Shown: piece by piece, positions 33,540 through 42,371 of the stretch
How positions within the stretch are numbered: the stretch's first letter is position 1
How the letters are laid out: every line of letters starts with the position of its first letter
Assembly: GCA_963756605.1 (NCBI GenBank)
Contig: CAVWOT010000025.1
Location: forward strand, 22,510 to 86,509
Length of the DNA stretch: 64,000 nt
Reading direction: 5' to 3'
Origin: Bog-159 sp963756605
GTDB lineage: Bacteria; Acidobacteriota; Terriglobia; Bryobacterales; Bryobacteraceae
The notes under the pieces: generated by a model
Database searches by the model: none
Told to the model about the DNA's origin: nothing
What the model saw: only the letters and a program-made list of their open reading frames with translations
Translations under genes and position numbers: made by a program

Positions 33540-36500
33540 TCACTTCAGCGCTTCCAGAGTCGGCTCCACCCACGAAAGCAGGAAATTTGAAATCGAGGGG
33601 AACTGCCAGGCGAGCATGCCAAAGACCGGCAGGGCGCCATAGCGGGCCAGCTTCAGATAGAACGCGACGCTCAGGTCGCCAGGCGTGGACCCCGAGATGC
33701 GGCTGAGTACGGGGTCGCGTTCCATCTGTGCCAGGCAGGTGCCGAGGATCCAGGCCACGGCCACGAAAACAAACAAGAGCAGCCGTCCAATCAAGCGCGG
33801 GGATTGGAAATTGTAAGAACTCATCGAGAACATAAGCAGCACGAAGCCGACGCACGGGAACCACAGCAGGTTTTGAATCTGCCGCACGGCATACAGCAGG
33901 AAAGGCGAGTAGTGCAGGGCCACGAAGGTTTCCGCCAGATCCACCACGTTCCTGGGATCGCCGGGAATGCTGAACCCCGCGTGCGCGGGCTGTGTTTCAT
34001 CCTTCGCCTCCGCGGCCGGCGCGGCGGCCTGAGCAGATGCGGGCGATGCGGCCAAAAGCGGCTGCGATTTCCAGGAGGGCACCAGGATCAGGTCCCAGAT
34101 CCGCATGGCTAGCAGCTTGCTAACAAACCCTAACCTATCGTGTAGCTCGCCCGACTCCTTACGGCTGGAGTGATCGGGGACGAGCAGGCTCGCGAGCCGG
34201 TGGCGATATATGGCATTCCAACGCTTCGCACGCCCCGGGCTCACTCCCAGCTCAGTCAATTGCTCCGGCAGCAGTCCCATATCGTGCAGGACCAGGACCA
34301 TGTCTTTCGCGATATCCGGCGATTGCAGATTGTAGCGGCGCACCCAAATGGGCCGGTTGCCGGAATTCGCCGAGGCCTGCACGAAAGACCCGGCCAGAGG
34401 AAGCATTTCCAGCGTGGTGGTGAAAAAGTGCAGGGATGTGGACAAAGTGCGGATGTGCCAGCAGGTGAGCAGGACCAGACCCACCACCAAGAGTTGCAAT
34501 CCGATGCACAGAATATCGAAGGGCAAGCCGTCGATCGACGCCAGCCGCACATCGATGCGGAACAGACCGCACAGAACCAGTGCGGCAGCCAGGACCACCC
34601 AAAAAAGGTGCAACTGGTTGGGCGCGAAGAAACCCAGCGCCGAGCGCGCCGATTCACTGAAATGCTGTCGCGACTGCGCCAGACGGCCCTGCAGCAGCAG
34701 GCCCCCGTGCGACATAACCGGAGGTTCCTGGCACGTCGCGAAGTAAATGCGTGTGATGTGGACCGCGCACCACAACAGCACGGCGGCGGCGGGCGCCACG
34801 ATCGGCCAGAGAGGAGACGATCCGAAGCGCAGTTCGGCTGCGCGGTAGAAGAATAGCTCACACCGCTCGTCGCCGGCGGGGCACCCAAAACACCACAGTA
34901 GAATAACGGCCGTTACCGCAGCCGCTGCGAAACCAACAGCCAGGCAACGTTGACGCCAGGCAGAGTCCTGAGGAGACGTACGGCACTGGTGGTACGCCAC
35001 GTGGGCCGCAATCAAGATGGGCAAGACGGCGCCGGCTGCCAGGAGCAGCAACCTCCGGCCGCCGTCTCCCTTTGGACTCGCCACAGCGGTCACGATCTGG
35101 ATTCCGGCTAAAGTCACTAGGAACACGAACAGGAAAAAGCCGCGCCACGAGTTTTCAGATTTCGGCGGCGCGAAGCGCGCATCCACCACCCAATTCGGTT
35201 TACTACCCAGGGTGATAACCCAACTGCAAACGGCGATGCTCAAGAGGGCAAACGCAATCGATGTGATGTTCAGCAGGCGGGACCGGGGTGTTTCGCCCGG
35301 GGCTGGGCCAGCGCGCCATCCATAGACCGGCCGAAACCAACGCCCGACGTCGCCGGGCCGCCAGAATCGCACGGGCAGGAAACCCCGGCGGTCCAACGTC
35401 AGCAACCATGCCGGCGGATGCGGCACGTCCTGCCAGGCGTAATCGGCCACAGCTTCGCGGCGCTGCGCCTCATTGGCCAGGGACAACACCGTGGCGTTGA
35501 ATACGCCTTCAGACCGCGTATCGGGAAAGATCAGAACCTGCCGGCGGTCTTCCCATAGTTTACTCGTGGCAAATAGCGGATAGCTGGTGAGAAACAACAT
35601 TCCGTCCAGCGGCTGTGATTGCTCTGCCTGGACGAATAGCATATCGGCGGACGCGATCAACAGGCGCGTGTCGGGGCATTGCTGGCGCAGAACGCCGGCC
35701 AAAAACAACAGGTCCAGAACATTGGTGGCGCTGATCTCCACGATACGGATATCGTCGCGCTGGATGACGTGGATAATCTCGTCGATCACGCCATATTGCG
35801 CGAGCGGCCATTGTATCTGCGAGTAGGTAGGGACGCTATCCTCACCCACGGTCGAATCCTTCAACGAGAAGTCCAGACTCGGCGCGGATGTCTGGTCGGA
35901 CTTAGAAGGCTGTTGCTGCGCTTGCCGGTAAGAGTCTCGCAGGTGTGAGATATCCTCGGGAAACCGCAATATGCGAACGTCCCTTTCGGGCCCCTCCTCG
36001 GCGGCCGCCCGGCCGAATGCGGAACCGCCCTCCGCCAGAATGGCAGCCCGGTCGTTAGGTATGCGCAAGTCGCGTAGCAGGGCGATGAAATGGCTCTTCT
36101 GATCGCGGATGTTCTCGGTGGCTCCATAGACCTGCACAGCCGCGCCCGCCCGCAGGTCGAACGCCTCCTTGGCGCGTACGCTGGTGGCCGTACCGCTACG
36201 CACCTGGTAGACCTTTCCCGGCTGTACGCGCCTATCTTGAACGATCAGCTCGGCCAGTGAATCGAACGAGCCGGAGAGCGTGGGACCTACGATCTTCACG
36301 GTCTCGCAGCGTGGGCCAGGACCGCAAAGCGCCCGCATGTAGGCGCGCGCGATTTGAAACTGCACCGGATTCACTCCGGCCGTGGGAGTCTCGCCCACTA
36401 TAAAGACCAGCAATACCGCCTGTGCCCGCGCGGCTTCGAGCGCCGCTACCTCTTGCCGCTCCGCGCGCCGGAACACCAGCACGCCCGGTTGCTCCTCTTG

Positions 36501-37172
36501 CTCCCGAATCTCTTCGCGCTGCTTCGCTCTGGCGGCGGGGTCACCCTCTTTGGAGTCGACGGTGTCGTTCCAGGGCAGCCACTGGGTGGAGAATTGCCAT
36601 GCGGTGGCGCCCGCCCCTTTCCAGATGCCGTCGATGGCGTCGTCTGTAAATAGGGCGAGGCGCGTGTGATAAGGGTCCGGCACCGTCGCCAGCAAGCACT
36701 CGATGCGATCGCTGTCCGACGCTCCGAAGAATTGCCGCAACTGCCCAAGGCAGCCGGTTTCTCCCGTGCATCCTAGAATTTGCACGGGGTTCTTGAGATC
36801 CACAGACGTTGAATTTGAGCCACGGACCGAAGACGGGGGTGGCTGGTATGGCGCGAAGAAATGGCGGGTCGCCAACCAGGGGCCTTCGTAAGGGGTGGCA
36901 GCTTCGGCGGATGACTGTTCCGTTGGCGGTGCAGACTTCCCGCTGCTCTTCGCTTGGGCGGCGCGGTCCGACTGATCGGCGGCTCCGCGACCTGCGGGCC
37001 CTGGCGCGACGCCCACACGGGTGAAGACCGCCAGCAGGGCGAGAACTCCGACCGATAATCCGGCGTTCCGATTCACAATATGGCCTATTCTAAAGAAGGG
37101 CAGGCGAAGCCGCTTGCCCACCACCACGGCGGCTATAACATTGTAGTGATTTTCATCCGGAAATCGTTTCAA
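33540..37172 (-). CDS. Large multi-pass membrane protein of unknown function
   Basis: Up to 1210 residues. The frame opens with TTG at 37172, inside a palindromic repeat. A more likely start is GTG 37076, which puts a hydrophobic leader (LSVGVLALLAVF) at the N-terminus. Residues 100-600 are soluble and alpha/beta, with patterns recalling periplasmic binding or effector folds (DRIECLLATVPDPYHTRLALF, AQAVLLVFIVGETPTAG, GAAVQVYGATENI). About ten hydrophobic helices follow between 640 and 1200, with a soluble insert at about 940-1070. I know no named family. A large exterior domain on a membrane bundle suggests a sensor, transporter accessory or export component. Confidence 0.6.
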   Translation of the reverse strand: MKRFPDENHYNVIAAVVVGKRLRLPFFRIGHIVNRNAGLSVGVLALLAVFTRVGVAPGPAGRGAADQSDRAAQAKSSGKSAPPTEQSSAEAATPYEGPWLATRHFFAPYQPPPSSVRGSNSTSVDLKNPVQILGCTGETGCLGQLRQFFGASDSDRIECLLATVPDPYHTRLALFTDDAIDGIWKGAGATAWQFSTQWLPWNDTVDSKEGDPAARAKQREEIREQEEQPGVLVFRRAERQEVAALEAARAQAVLLVFIVGETPTAGVNPVQFQIARAYMRALCGPGPRCETVKIVGPTLSGSFDSLAELIVQDRRVQPGKVYQVRSGTATSVRAKEAFDLRAGAAVQVYGATENIRDQKSHFIALLRDLRIPNDRAAILAEGGSAFGRAAAEEGPERDVRILRFPEDISHLRDSYRQAQQQPSKSDQTSAPSLDFSLKDSTVGEDSVPTYSQIQWPLAQYGVIDEIIHVIQRDDIRIVEISATNVLDLLFLAGVLRQQCPDTRLLIASADMLFVQAEQSQPLDGMLFLTSYPLFATSKLWEDRRQVLIFPDTRSEGVFNATVLSLANEAQRREAVADYAWQDVPHPPAWLLTLDRRGFLPVRFWRPGDVGRWFRPVYGWRAGPAPGETPRSRLLNITSIAFALLSIAVCSWVITLGSKPNWVVDARFAPPKSENSWRGFFLFVFLVTLAGIQIVTAVASPKGDGGRRLLLLAAGAVLPILIAAHVAYHQCRTSPQDSAWRQRCLAVGFAAAAVTAVILLWCFGCPAGDERCELFFYRAAELRFGSSPLWPIVAPAAAVLLWCAVHITRIYFATCQEPPVMSHGGLLLQGRLAQSRQHFSESARSALGFFAPNQLHLFWVVLAAALVLCGLFRIDVRLASIDGLPFDILCIGLQLLVVGLVLLTCWHIRTLSTSLHFFTTTLEMLPLAGSFVQASANSGNRPIWVRRYNLQSPDIAKDMVLVLHDMGLLPEQLTELGVSPGRAKRWNAIYRHRLASLLVPDHSSRKESGELHDRLGFVSKLLAMRIWDLILVPSWKSQPLLAASPASAQAAAPAAEAKDETQPAHAGFSIPGDPRNVVDLAETFVALHYSPFLLYAVRQIQNLLWFPCVGFVLLMFSMSSYNFQSPRLIGRLLLFVFVAVAWILGTCLAQMERDPVLSRISGSTPGDLSVAFYLKLARYGALPVFGMLAWQFPSISNFLLSWVEPTLEALK

Positions 37173-37213
37173 GTGGAGCTAAAGCCCCACGCCGGCTAAA
37201 GCCCGCCCTCCAA
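37172..37213 (-). repeat. Dispersed palindromic repeat, copy C
   Basis: On the minus strand it reads TTGGAGGGCGGGCTTTAGCC, then GGCGTGGGGC and TTTAGCTCCACT. It fills the space between the LOG gene and the large membrane protein gene and touches the TTG start at 37172. Confidence 0.78.
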
Positions 37214-37218
37214 GACCG

Positions 37219-38019
37219 CTAGGCGCCAGCCGGTTTCTGCGGGTTCCTTGATTTGGAAATGGCGGGCGTTTCCGGCGTCTCCGGCTGTAAGTAGGTCGTC
37301 AGGTGGTCCTTCAGCATGGCGAACGCCGTCTCCGGATCGTCCGCGTAGCGGAACAGGTCCAGATCCGCCGCGCTGATGGTGCCATGCCGCACCAGCGCAT
37401 CGAAATTGATGATCTCTTTCCAGTAACTCGATCCATACAGGACGATGGCGATCTTCTTGGCCAGCTTCTGTGTTTGCGAAAGCGTCAGCACCTCCATCAT
37501 CTCGTCGAGCGTCCCGAAGCCGCCCGGGAAAACAATCAACGCCTTCGACAGGTAAGCGAACCACAGCTTGCGCATGAAAAAATAGTGGAACTCGAAGGTC
37601 AGCGCCGGCGTGATGTACGGATTGGGCAATTGCTCGAAGGGCAAGCCGATGTTCAAGCCGATGGTTTTGCCGCCGGCATCGGCTGCGCCGCGATTGGCCG
37701 CTTCCATAATGCCCGGACCGCCGCCGGAGCACACCACAAAGCGATGGGTACCGTTATCGGTAAATTGCGCGGCCCACTCGGTGACCATGCGGGCAAGCGT
37801 CCGCGCATCGTCATAATACTGCGCCAGGGCGCCGTTATCGCGCACGCGCGCCGAGCCGAAAAACACTACTGTGTCGCGGATTTTTTCGTGGCGGAAGACC
37901 GCCAGCGGCTCCAGATATTCGGCCAGGAGCCGGATGGCGCGCGCGTCCGGACTGTTCAGGAAATCCTGGTCGAGATACGCCACCGGCTTGCGGCCGTCAG
38001 GAGGTTTGTTGTTTGCCAT
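37219..38019 (-). CDS. LOG-family Rossmann-fold protein (TIGR00730, cytokinin-type nucleoside monophosphate phosphoribohydrolase-like)
   Basis: 266 residues. Both signatures are present: CSGGGPGIMEAANRGA and FPGGFGTLDEMMEVLT. LOG enzymes hydrolyse N6-modified or other nucleoside 5'-monophosphates to base and ribose phosphate. Its length and extended N-terminus fit the larger type II group rather than the short plant-type LOG. It overlaps the end of lpxD by 23 bp and is probably co-transcribed. Confidence 0.88.
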   Translation of the reverse strand: MANNKPPDGRKPVAYLDQDFLNSPDARAIRLLAEYLEPLAVFRHEKIRDTVVFFGSARVRDNGALAQYYDDARTLARMVTEWAAQFTDNGTHRFVVCSGGGPGIMEAANRGAADAGGKTIGLNIGLPFEQLPNPYITPALTFEFHYFFMRKLWFAYLSKALIVFPGGFGTLDEMMEVLTLSQTQKLAKKIAIVLYGSSYWKEIINFDALVRHGTISAADLDLFRYADDPETAFAMLKDHLTTYLQPETPETPAISKSRNPQKPAGA

Positions 38020-39043
38020 GTTCCAATTGCTCGATTCTCTTTTTCAGGCCGCGAACGCTTTTCAATAGCTCCGGCAGCTTGGGAAACGCGGTGATCGCGC
38101 GCAGCCATTCGTTGGCCGCAAATGCGGGAGAGCCGGATACGCGCGCGCCGGCCGCCACGTCGCCGCCGATGCCGCTTTGCGCGTAGACGATGGCGTCGCC
38201 GTGTATGGTCAGGTGGCCGGAGACGCCCACTTGCCCCGCCAGCAGCACGTTCCGTTCCAGGATGGAACTTCCGGCCAAGCCCGTCTGCGCGCAAATGATG
38301 TTGTCCTCTCCAACTACGCAGGCGTGCCCGATCTGTACCAGGCTGTCGATCTTGGCGCCGCGTTTCACGCGCGTTTCGCCGACCGTGGCGCGATCGACCG
38401 AGGTCAAGCTCTGCACCTCCACGTCGTCTTCGATCACGGTGACGCCTGACTGCACAATCTTATAGTGCGTGCCATCGGCGCGCTTGGCGAAGCCAAAGCC
38501 ATCGCCGCCCACCACTACGCCATTCTGCAAGATGACGCGGTGGCCGATCCGGCAGAACTCGCGCACCACCGCGTGCGAATGGGCCAGAAAATCGTCGCCG
38601 ATCTGCGCGCCTTCGTAAATGACCGCGTGCGGATGCAGCACGGCGTTGCGGCCGATGCGTACGCGCTCGCCCACCACGGCGAACGGGCTTATCGAAGCGT
38701 TCTCGCCGAGCATGGCCGTAGCCGCGACGAACGCCTGCGGGTGAATGCCGGGCGCGGGGCGCGGCGGCATATAGAAAAGCTCCAGCGCGCGCGCGAAATC
38801 CAGATACGGATTGGCAGAAACCAGGCGCGCTAAGCCAGGCGGACCGCTAACATCCCGCTCGGGTTCCGATAAGAGGATCGCTCCGGCACGCGTCTCCCTG
38901 ACCTTATGCGCATACTTGGGATTCGCGAGAAAAGTCAGGTCGCCGCCCGCGGCGTGCTCCATGCCGGAGACTCCCGTGATATCTATGTCACCATCGCCCG
39001 CCAGCGCGCAGTTCAACCGGGCGGCAATGTCACGCAGTTTCAT
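37997..39043 (-). CDS. lpxD: UDP-3-O-acylglucosamine N-acyltransferase
   Basis: 348 residues. The N-terminal uridine-binding domain (LTFLANPKYAHKVRETRAGAIL) is followed by a left-handed beta-helix of hexapeptide repeats (ISPFAVVGERVRIGRNAVLHPHAVI and so on) with the catalytic-histidine region NGVVVGGDGFGFAKR, and a C-terminal helix (LRAITAFPKLPELLKSVRGLKKRIEQLE). It adds the second acyl chain in lipid A synthesis, so the cell has an LPS-type outer membrane. No fabZ/lpxA neighbours are seen here. Confidence 0.95.
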   Translation of the reverse strand: MKLRDIAARLNCALAGDGDIDITGVSGMEHAAGGDLTFLANPKYAHKVRETRAGAILLSEPERDVSGPPGLARLVSANPYLDFARALELFYMPPRPAPGIHPQAFVAATAMLGENASISPFAVVGERVRIGRNAVLHPHAVIYEGAQIGDDFLAHSHAVVREFCRIGHRVILQNGVVVGGDGFGFAKRADGTHYKIVQSGVTVIEDDVEVQSLTSVDRATVGETRVKRGAKIDSLVQIGHACVVGEDNIICAQTGLAGSSILERNVLLAGQVGVSGHLTIHGDAIVYAQSGIGGDVAAGARVSGSPAFAANEWLRAITAFPKLPELLKSVRGLKKRIEQLEHGKQQTS

Positions 39044-39071
39044 GGACCAACGTACAGGTTACCCTAATTCG

Positions 39072-39165
39072 GTGGGGCAGACCTCCAGGTCTGCGGCGGG
39101 TCTCCTCCAGACCCGCCAGTTGGCGCGACGTGGACGTCCCGCGCCGGCGTGGACGCCTGCCCCAC
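39072..39165. repeat. Three-hairpin cloverleaf-like intergenic element
   Basis: GTGGGGCAG (39072-39080) pairs with CTGCCCCAC (39157-39165). Inside are three stem-loops: GCAGACCT/AGGTCTGC (39077-39094, partly sharing the outer stem), GGCGGGTCT/AGACCCGCC (39095-39117) and GGCGCG/CGCGCC (39122-39145, with an inner GACGT/ACGTC stem). It lies between divergent lpxD and the BNR protein gene. It is not a tRNA, as no T-loop or anticodon pattern fits. Confidence 0.65.
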
Positions 39166-39185
39166 TAAATCGCATAATAGGAGGA

Positions 39186-42100
39186 ATGACATTTACCTGG
39201 ATACGGCCCGTTCTCTTCCTTCTTGCCGGTGTAGCCGGCGCCCAACAACTCACCCCTGAGCTTTTCAAGGAACTGCACTGGCGCAACGTCGGTCCCTTCC
39301 GCGGCGGCCGCACTCGCGCCTGCACTGGCGTACCGGGCCAACCCAACGTGTTCTACATGGGGCAGGTGAACGGCGGCGTCTGGAAGTCCGACGACTACGG
39401 CCGCACCTGGACGCCCATCTTCGATGGCCAGCCCACAGGTTCCATCGGCGCCATCGCCGTGGCTCCCTCCGACGCCAATATCATTTACGCCGCCAGCGGT
39501 GAAGGCCTGCAGCGCCCGGATCTCTCCGTGGGCAACGGCATCTACAAATCGACTGACGCCGGCCAGACCTGGACGCACTTCGGCCTGCGCGAAGGCCAAC
39601 AGATTCCCGCGCTGGCCGTTGATCCGCGGGATGCGAACCATGTGTTCGCGGCAGTGTTGGGCCATCCTTACGGCCCCAACGAGCAGCGCGGCGTCTACGC
39701 TTCCACGGACGGCGGCGCGAACTGGCAAAAGGCGCTCTATGTCGACGAGAATACCGGCGCTTCCGATATTGCCATGGATCCATCCAATCCCGACGTGCTG
39801 TATGCGTCGCTTTGGGAATCCCGCCAGGCGCCCTGGGAATTTGGAAACGACTACGCCGGCACGCACGGTGGTATCTTCAAATCCACCGACGGGGGCAAGA
39901 CCTGGAATAAGCTGACTACCGGCCTGCCGCAAGTCAGCCAAGCCTACGTGGCCATCGCCGCCGGCGACGCGCACCGCCTCTATGCCAGCGTGGCGTTTGG
40001 CCGCGAAACAGCCATCTACCGCTCCGATGATGCCGGCGAGAACTGGCACCGCGCTACCACCGATGCCCGGCCCGCAACGCGCATCGGCGGCGGCGATCTG
40101 GCCGTGCTGCGTGTGGATCCGAAGGACCCCAACACCCTCTACAGCGCCAGCATCGTGACCTGGCGCTCCACCGACGGTGGCCAGACCTGGACCGGCATCA
40201 AAGGCGCGCCCGGCGGGGACGACTATCAGAACATCTGGATTAATCCCAATAACCCGGACATTCTGCTGCTGGTCGGCGACCAAGGCGCGCTCGTCAGCGT
40301 GAACCGCGGGCGCACCTGGAGTTCCTGGTACAACCAGCCGACGGCCCAGCTCTATCACGCGGTGGCCGACAACGCGTTTCCCTACCGGGTTTGCGCCGGC
40401 CAGCAGGAGAGCGGCTCGGTCTGCATTTCGAGCCGCGGGAACGATGGCGTGGTCGATTTTCGCGATTGGCATCCGGTGGGTGTCATCGAGTACGGTTACG
40501 TTGCCCCCGATCCGCGCGACCCCGATATCGTATATGGCGCCGGCCGCGGCCAGGTATCGAAATTCCAGCGCAGCACCGGGCAGGTGGAAAACATCTCGCC
40601 GGGGCCGGGGCCCGGTGGCGAGCGGTATCGCGCCGACCGCACGCAGCCGATCATGTTCTCGCCCGTCGACCCGCACGTACTCTTCTACGCGGCCAACGTG
40701 GTTTTCAAGACCACCGATGGAGGACACTCCTGGCAGACCATCAGCAAGGATCTGACGCGCCCGCATCCTGGCATCCCCGCCAGCCTCGGCACTATGGCCG
40801 CCAAGGATACCGGCGCGGACAAGCAGCGCGGCGTGGTCTATGCGCTGGCGCCGTCGTTCCACAATATCGATACCATCTGGGCCGGCACCGACGAAGGGCT
40901 GATCTGGATCACTACCGACGGCGGCAAGACCTGGAAAGATATTACGCCACCCGCGCTCACTTCCTGGAGCAAAGTGACGCAACTGGAGGCATCCCACTTC
41001 GACGAGAAAACGGCATTCGCGTCGGTGAGCCGCTTTCGCGTGGACGAACTGACTCCCTACATCTATCGCACGCGCGATGCCGGCAAGACTTGGCAGCTGA
41101 TCACCAACGGCCTGCCGAATGACGCGCCCGTCGATACCGTGCGTGAAGATCCTGTGCGCAAAGGGCTGCTGTTCGCCGGCAGCGAAACCAGCGTATGGAT
41201 GTCACTCGACGATGGCGACCATTGGCAGTCATTGCAATTGAACCTGCCGTACACGTCCATGCGCGATCTGTGGATTCACGGCAGCGACCTGATCGTAGCC
41301 ACGCATGGCCGCTCGTTCTGGATTCTCGACGACATCACTCCCTTGCGCCAGATGGACGAAAAGGCGCTGGCGGCGGGCGTCTGGCTCAGCCGCCCGGCGC
41401 TGGCCTACCGCGTGAAACGCGATACCAACACCGATACGCCGCTGCCGCCGGACGAGCCGCTGGCCGAGAATCCGCCCGATGGCGCGGCGATCGACTATTA
41501 TCTGGCGCAGCCGGCCTCGGGCCCGGTGACGCTGGAAATTCTGGACGCGGGCGGCAAACTGGTGCGCCGCTACGCCAGCACCGATCCGCCGCAGATTACC
41601 GACGAGGATCTGAAGACACTTGCCATTCCGCCCTACTGGCTGCGGCCGTCGCGTACGCTGGCGGCGGCCGCCGGGCTGCACCGCTGGGTTTGGGATCTAC
41701 ACGGCACGCCGCCCGATTCGCTGCGGCACGGTTATCCAATTGCGGCGGTTCCGCACGCCACGCCACGCATGCCGGAGGGTCCCAACGTGCTGCCCGGCGT
41801 GTATACGGTGAAGCTTACCGCCGACGGCCGCCAACTGACGGCGCCGCTAACGGTTAAGATGGACCCGCGCGTGAAGACTCCACCGGCGGGTCTGGAGCAG
41901 CAATACGAAGCCGAGAAGCAACTGGCCCGCATTATTGCGCGCAGCACCGACGCGATTCGGGAGGCACGTTCGGCCCAGGAGCAGATCGATAAGCTCACCC
42001 CCAATACCACCGGACCGTTGACCGAACATCTGGCGGCGCTGGGGAAGAAGATTAAGGCGGCCATCGGGACGGGTGGCGGGTTCGGACCTCCTCCGGCCGA

Positions 42101-42371
42101 GCCGGGGCTCACGTCGGTGAATGGTGAGGCATCCACCATGTACGGCGAAATCGGCGGCCCGGATGCCGCGCCCACAGTCGCGCAAGCCGCCGCCACTGCC
42201 AAGCTGGCGCGCGAATATCCTCAGGTGATAGAGCGCTGGAGCAAACTCAAGACCGGGGATCTGGCAGCCGTCAACCGCGAGTTGAAAGCCGCGACTTTGA
42301 CCGAAATTCAGGTCAGCTCGAAACCCGCGCATGAAGAGGATGCCGACGATTTCGACGATGATAATGGCTAA
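39186..42371 (+). CDS. Secreted BNR/sortilin (VPS10)-like beta-propeller protein
   Basis: A 1061-residue reading from ATG 39186. AGGAGG sits directly in front with only about 1 bp between, which is unusually close. The signal peptide is RPVLFLLAGVAGAQQ. The body is a ten-bladed-type propeller of BNR/Asp-box units (S-T-D-A-G-Q-T-W, S-T-D-G-G-A-N-W, T-T-D-G-G-K-T-W and similar, about ten in all), as in sortilin/VPS10 and related glycosidase-like proteins. The last 350 residues are non-propeller, ending in an acidic tail (DDADDFDDDNG). Abundant in Acidobacteria; substrate unknown. The following dipeptidase gene overlaps it by 8 bp. Confidence 0.88.
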   Translation: MTFTWIRPVLFLLAGVAGAQQLTPELFKELHWRNVGPFRGGRTRACTGVPGQPNVFYMGQVNGGVWKSDDYGRTWTPIFDGQPTGSIGAIAVAPSDANIIYAASGEGLQRPDLSVGNGIYKSTDAGQTWTHFGLREGQQIPALAVDPRDANHVFAAVLGHPYGPNEQRGVYASTDGGANWQKALYVDENTGASDIAMDPSNPDVLYASLWESRQAPWEFGNDYAGTHGGIFKSTDGGKTWNKLTTGLPQVSQAYVAIAAGDAHRLYASVAFGRETAIYRSDDAGENWHRATTDARPATRIGGGDLAVLRVDPKDPNTLYSASIVTWRSTDGGQTWTGIKGAPGGDDYQNIWINPNNPDILLLVGDQGALVSVNRGRTWSSWYNQPTAQLYHAVADNAFPYRVCAGQQESGSVCISSRGNDGVVDFRDWHPVGVIEYGYVAPDPRDPDIVYGAGRGQVSKFQRSTGQVENISPGPGPGGERYRADRTQPIMFSPVDPHVLFYAANVVFKTTDGGHSWQTISKDLTRPHPGIPASLGTMAAKDTGADKQRGVVYALAPSFHNIDTIWAGTDEGLIWITTDGGKTWKDITPPALTSWSKVTQLEASHFDEKTAFASVSRFRVDELTPYIYRTRDAGKTWQLITNGLPNDAPVDTVREDPVRKGLLFAGSETSVWMSLDDGDHWQSLQLNLPYTSMRDLWIHGSDLIVATHGRSFWILDDITPLRQMDEKALAAGVWLSRPALAYRVKRDTNTDTPLPPDEPLAENPPDGAAIDYYLAQPASGPVTLEILDAGGKLVRRYASTDPPQITDEDLKTLAIPPYWLRPSRTLAAAAGLHRWVWDLHGTPPDSLRHGYPIAAVPHATPRMPEGPNVLPGVYTVKLTADGRQLTAPLTVKMDPRVKTPPAGLEQQYEAEKQLARIIARSTDAIREARSAQEQIDKLTPNTTGPLTEHLAALGKKIKAAIGTGGGFGPPPAEPGLTSVNGEASTMYGEIGGPDAAPTVAQAAATAKLAREYPQVIERWSKLKTGDLAAVNRELKAATLTEIQVSSKPAHEEDADDFDDDNG

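Noticed and set aside
39072..39165. tRNA gene
   Set aside because: The cloverleaf shape lacks a T-loop, a D-loop and an anticodon arm of correct sizes.
39165..40997. 610-codon minus-strand frame
   Set aside because: Antisense to the BNR protein repeats; its apparent repeats mirror those of the true gene.
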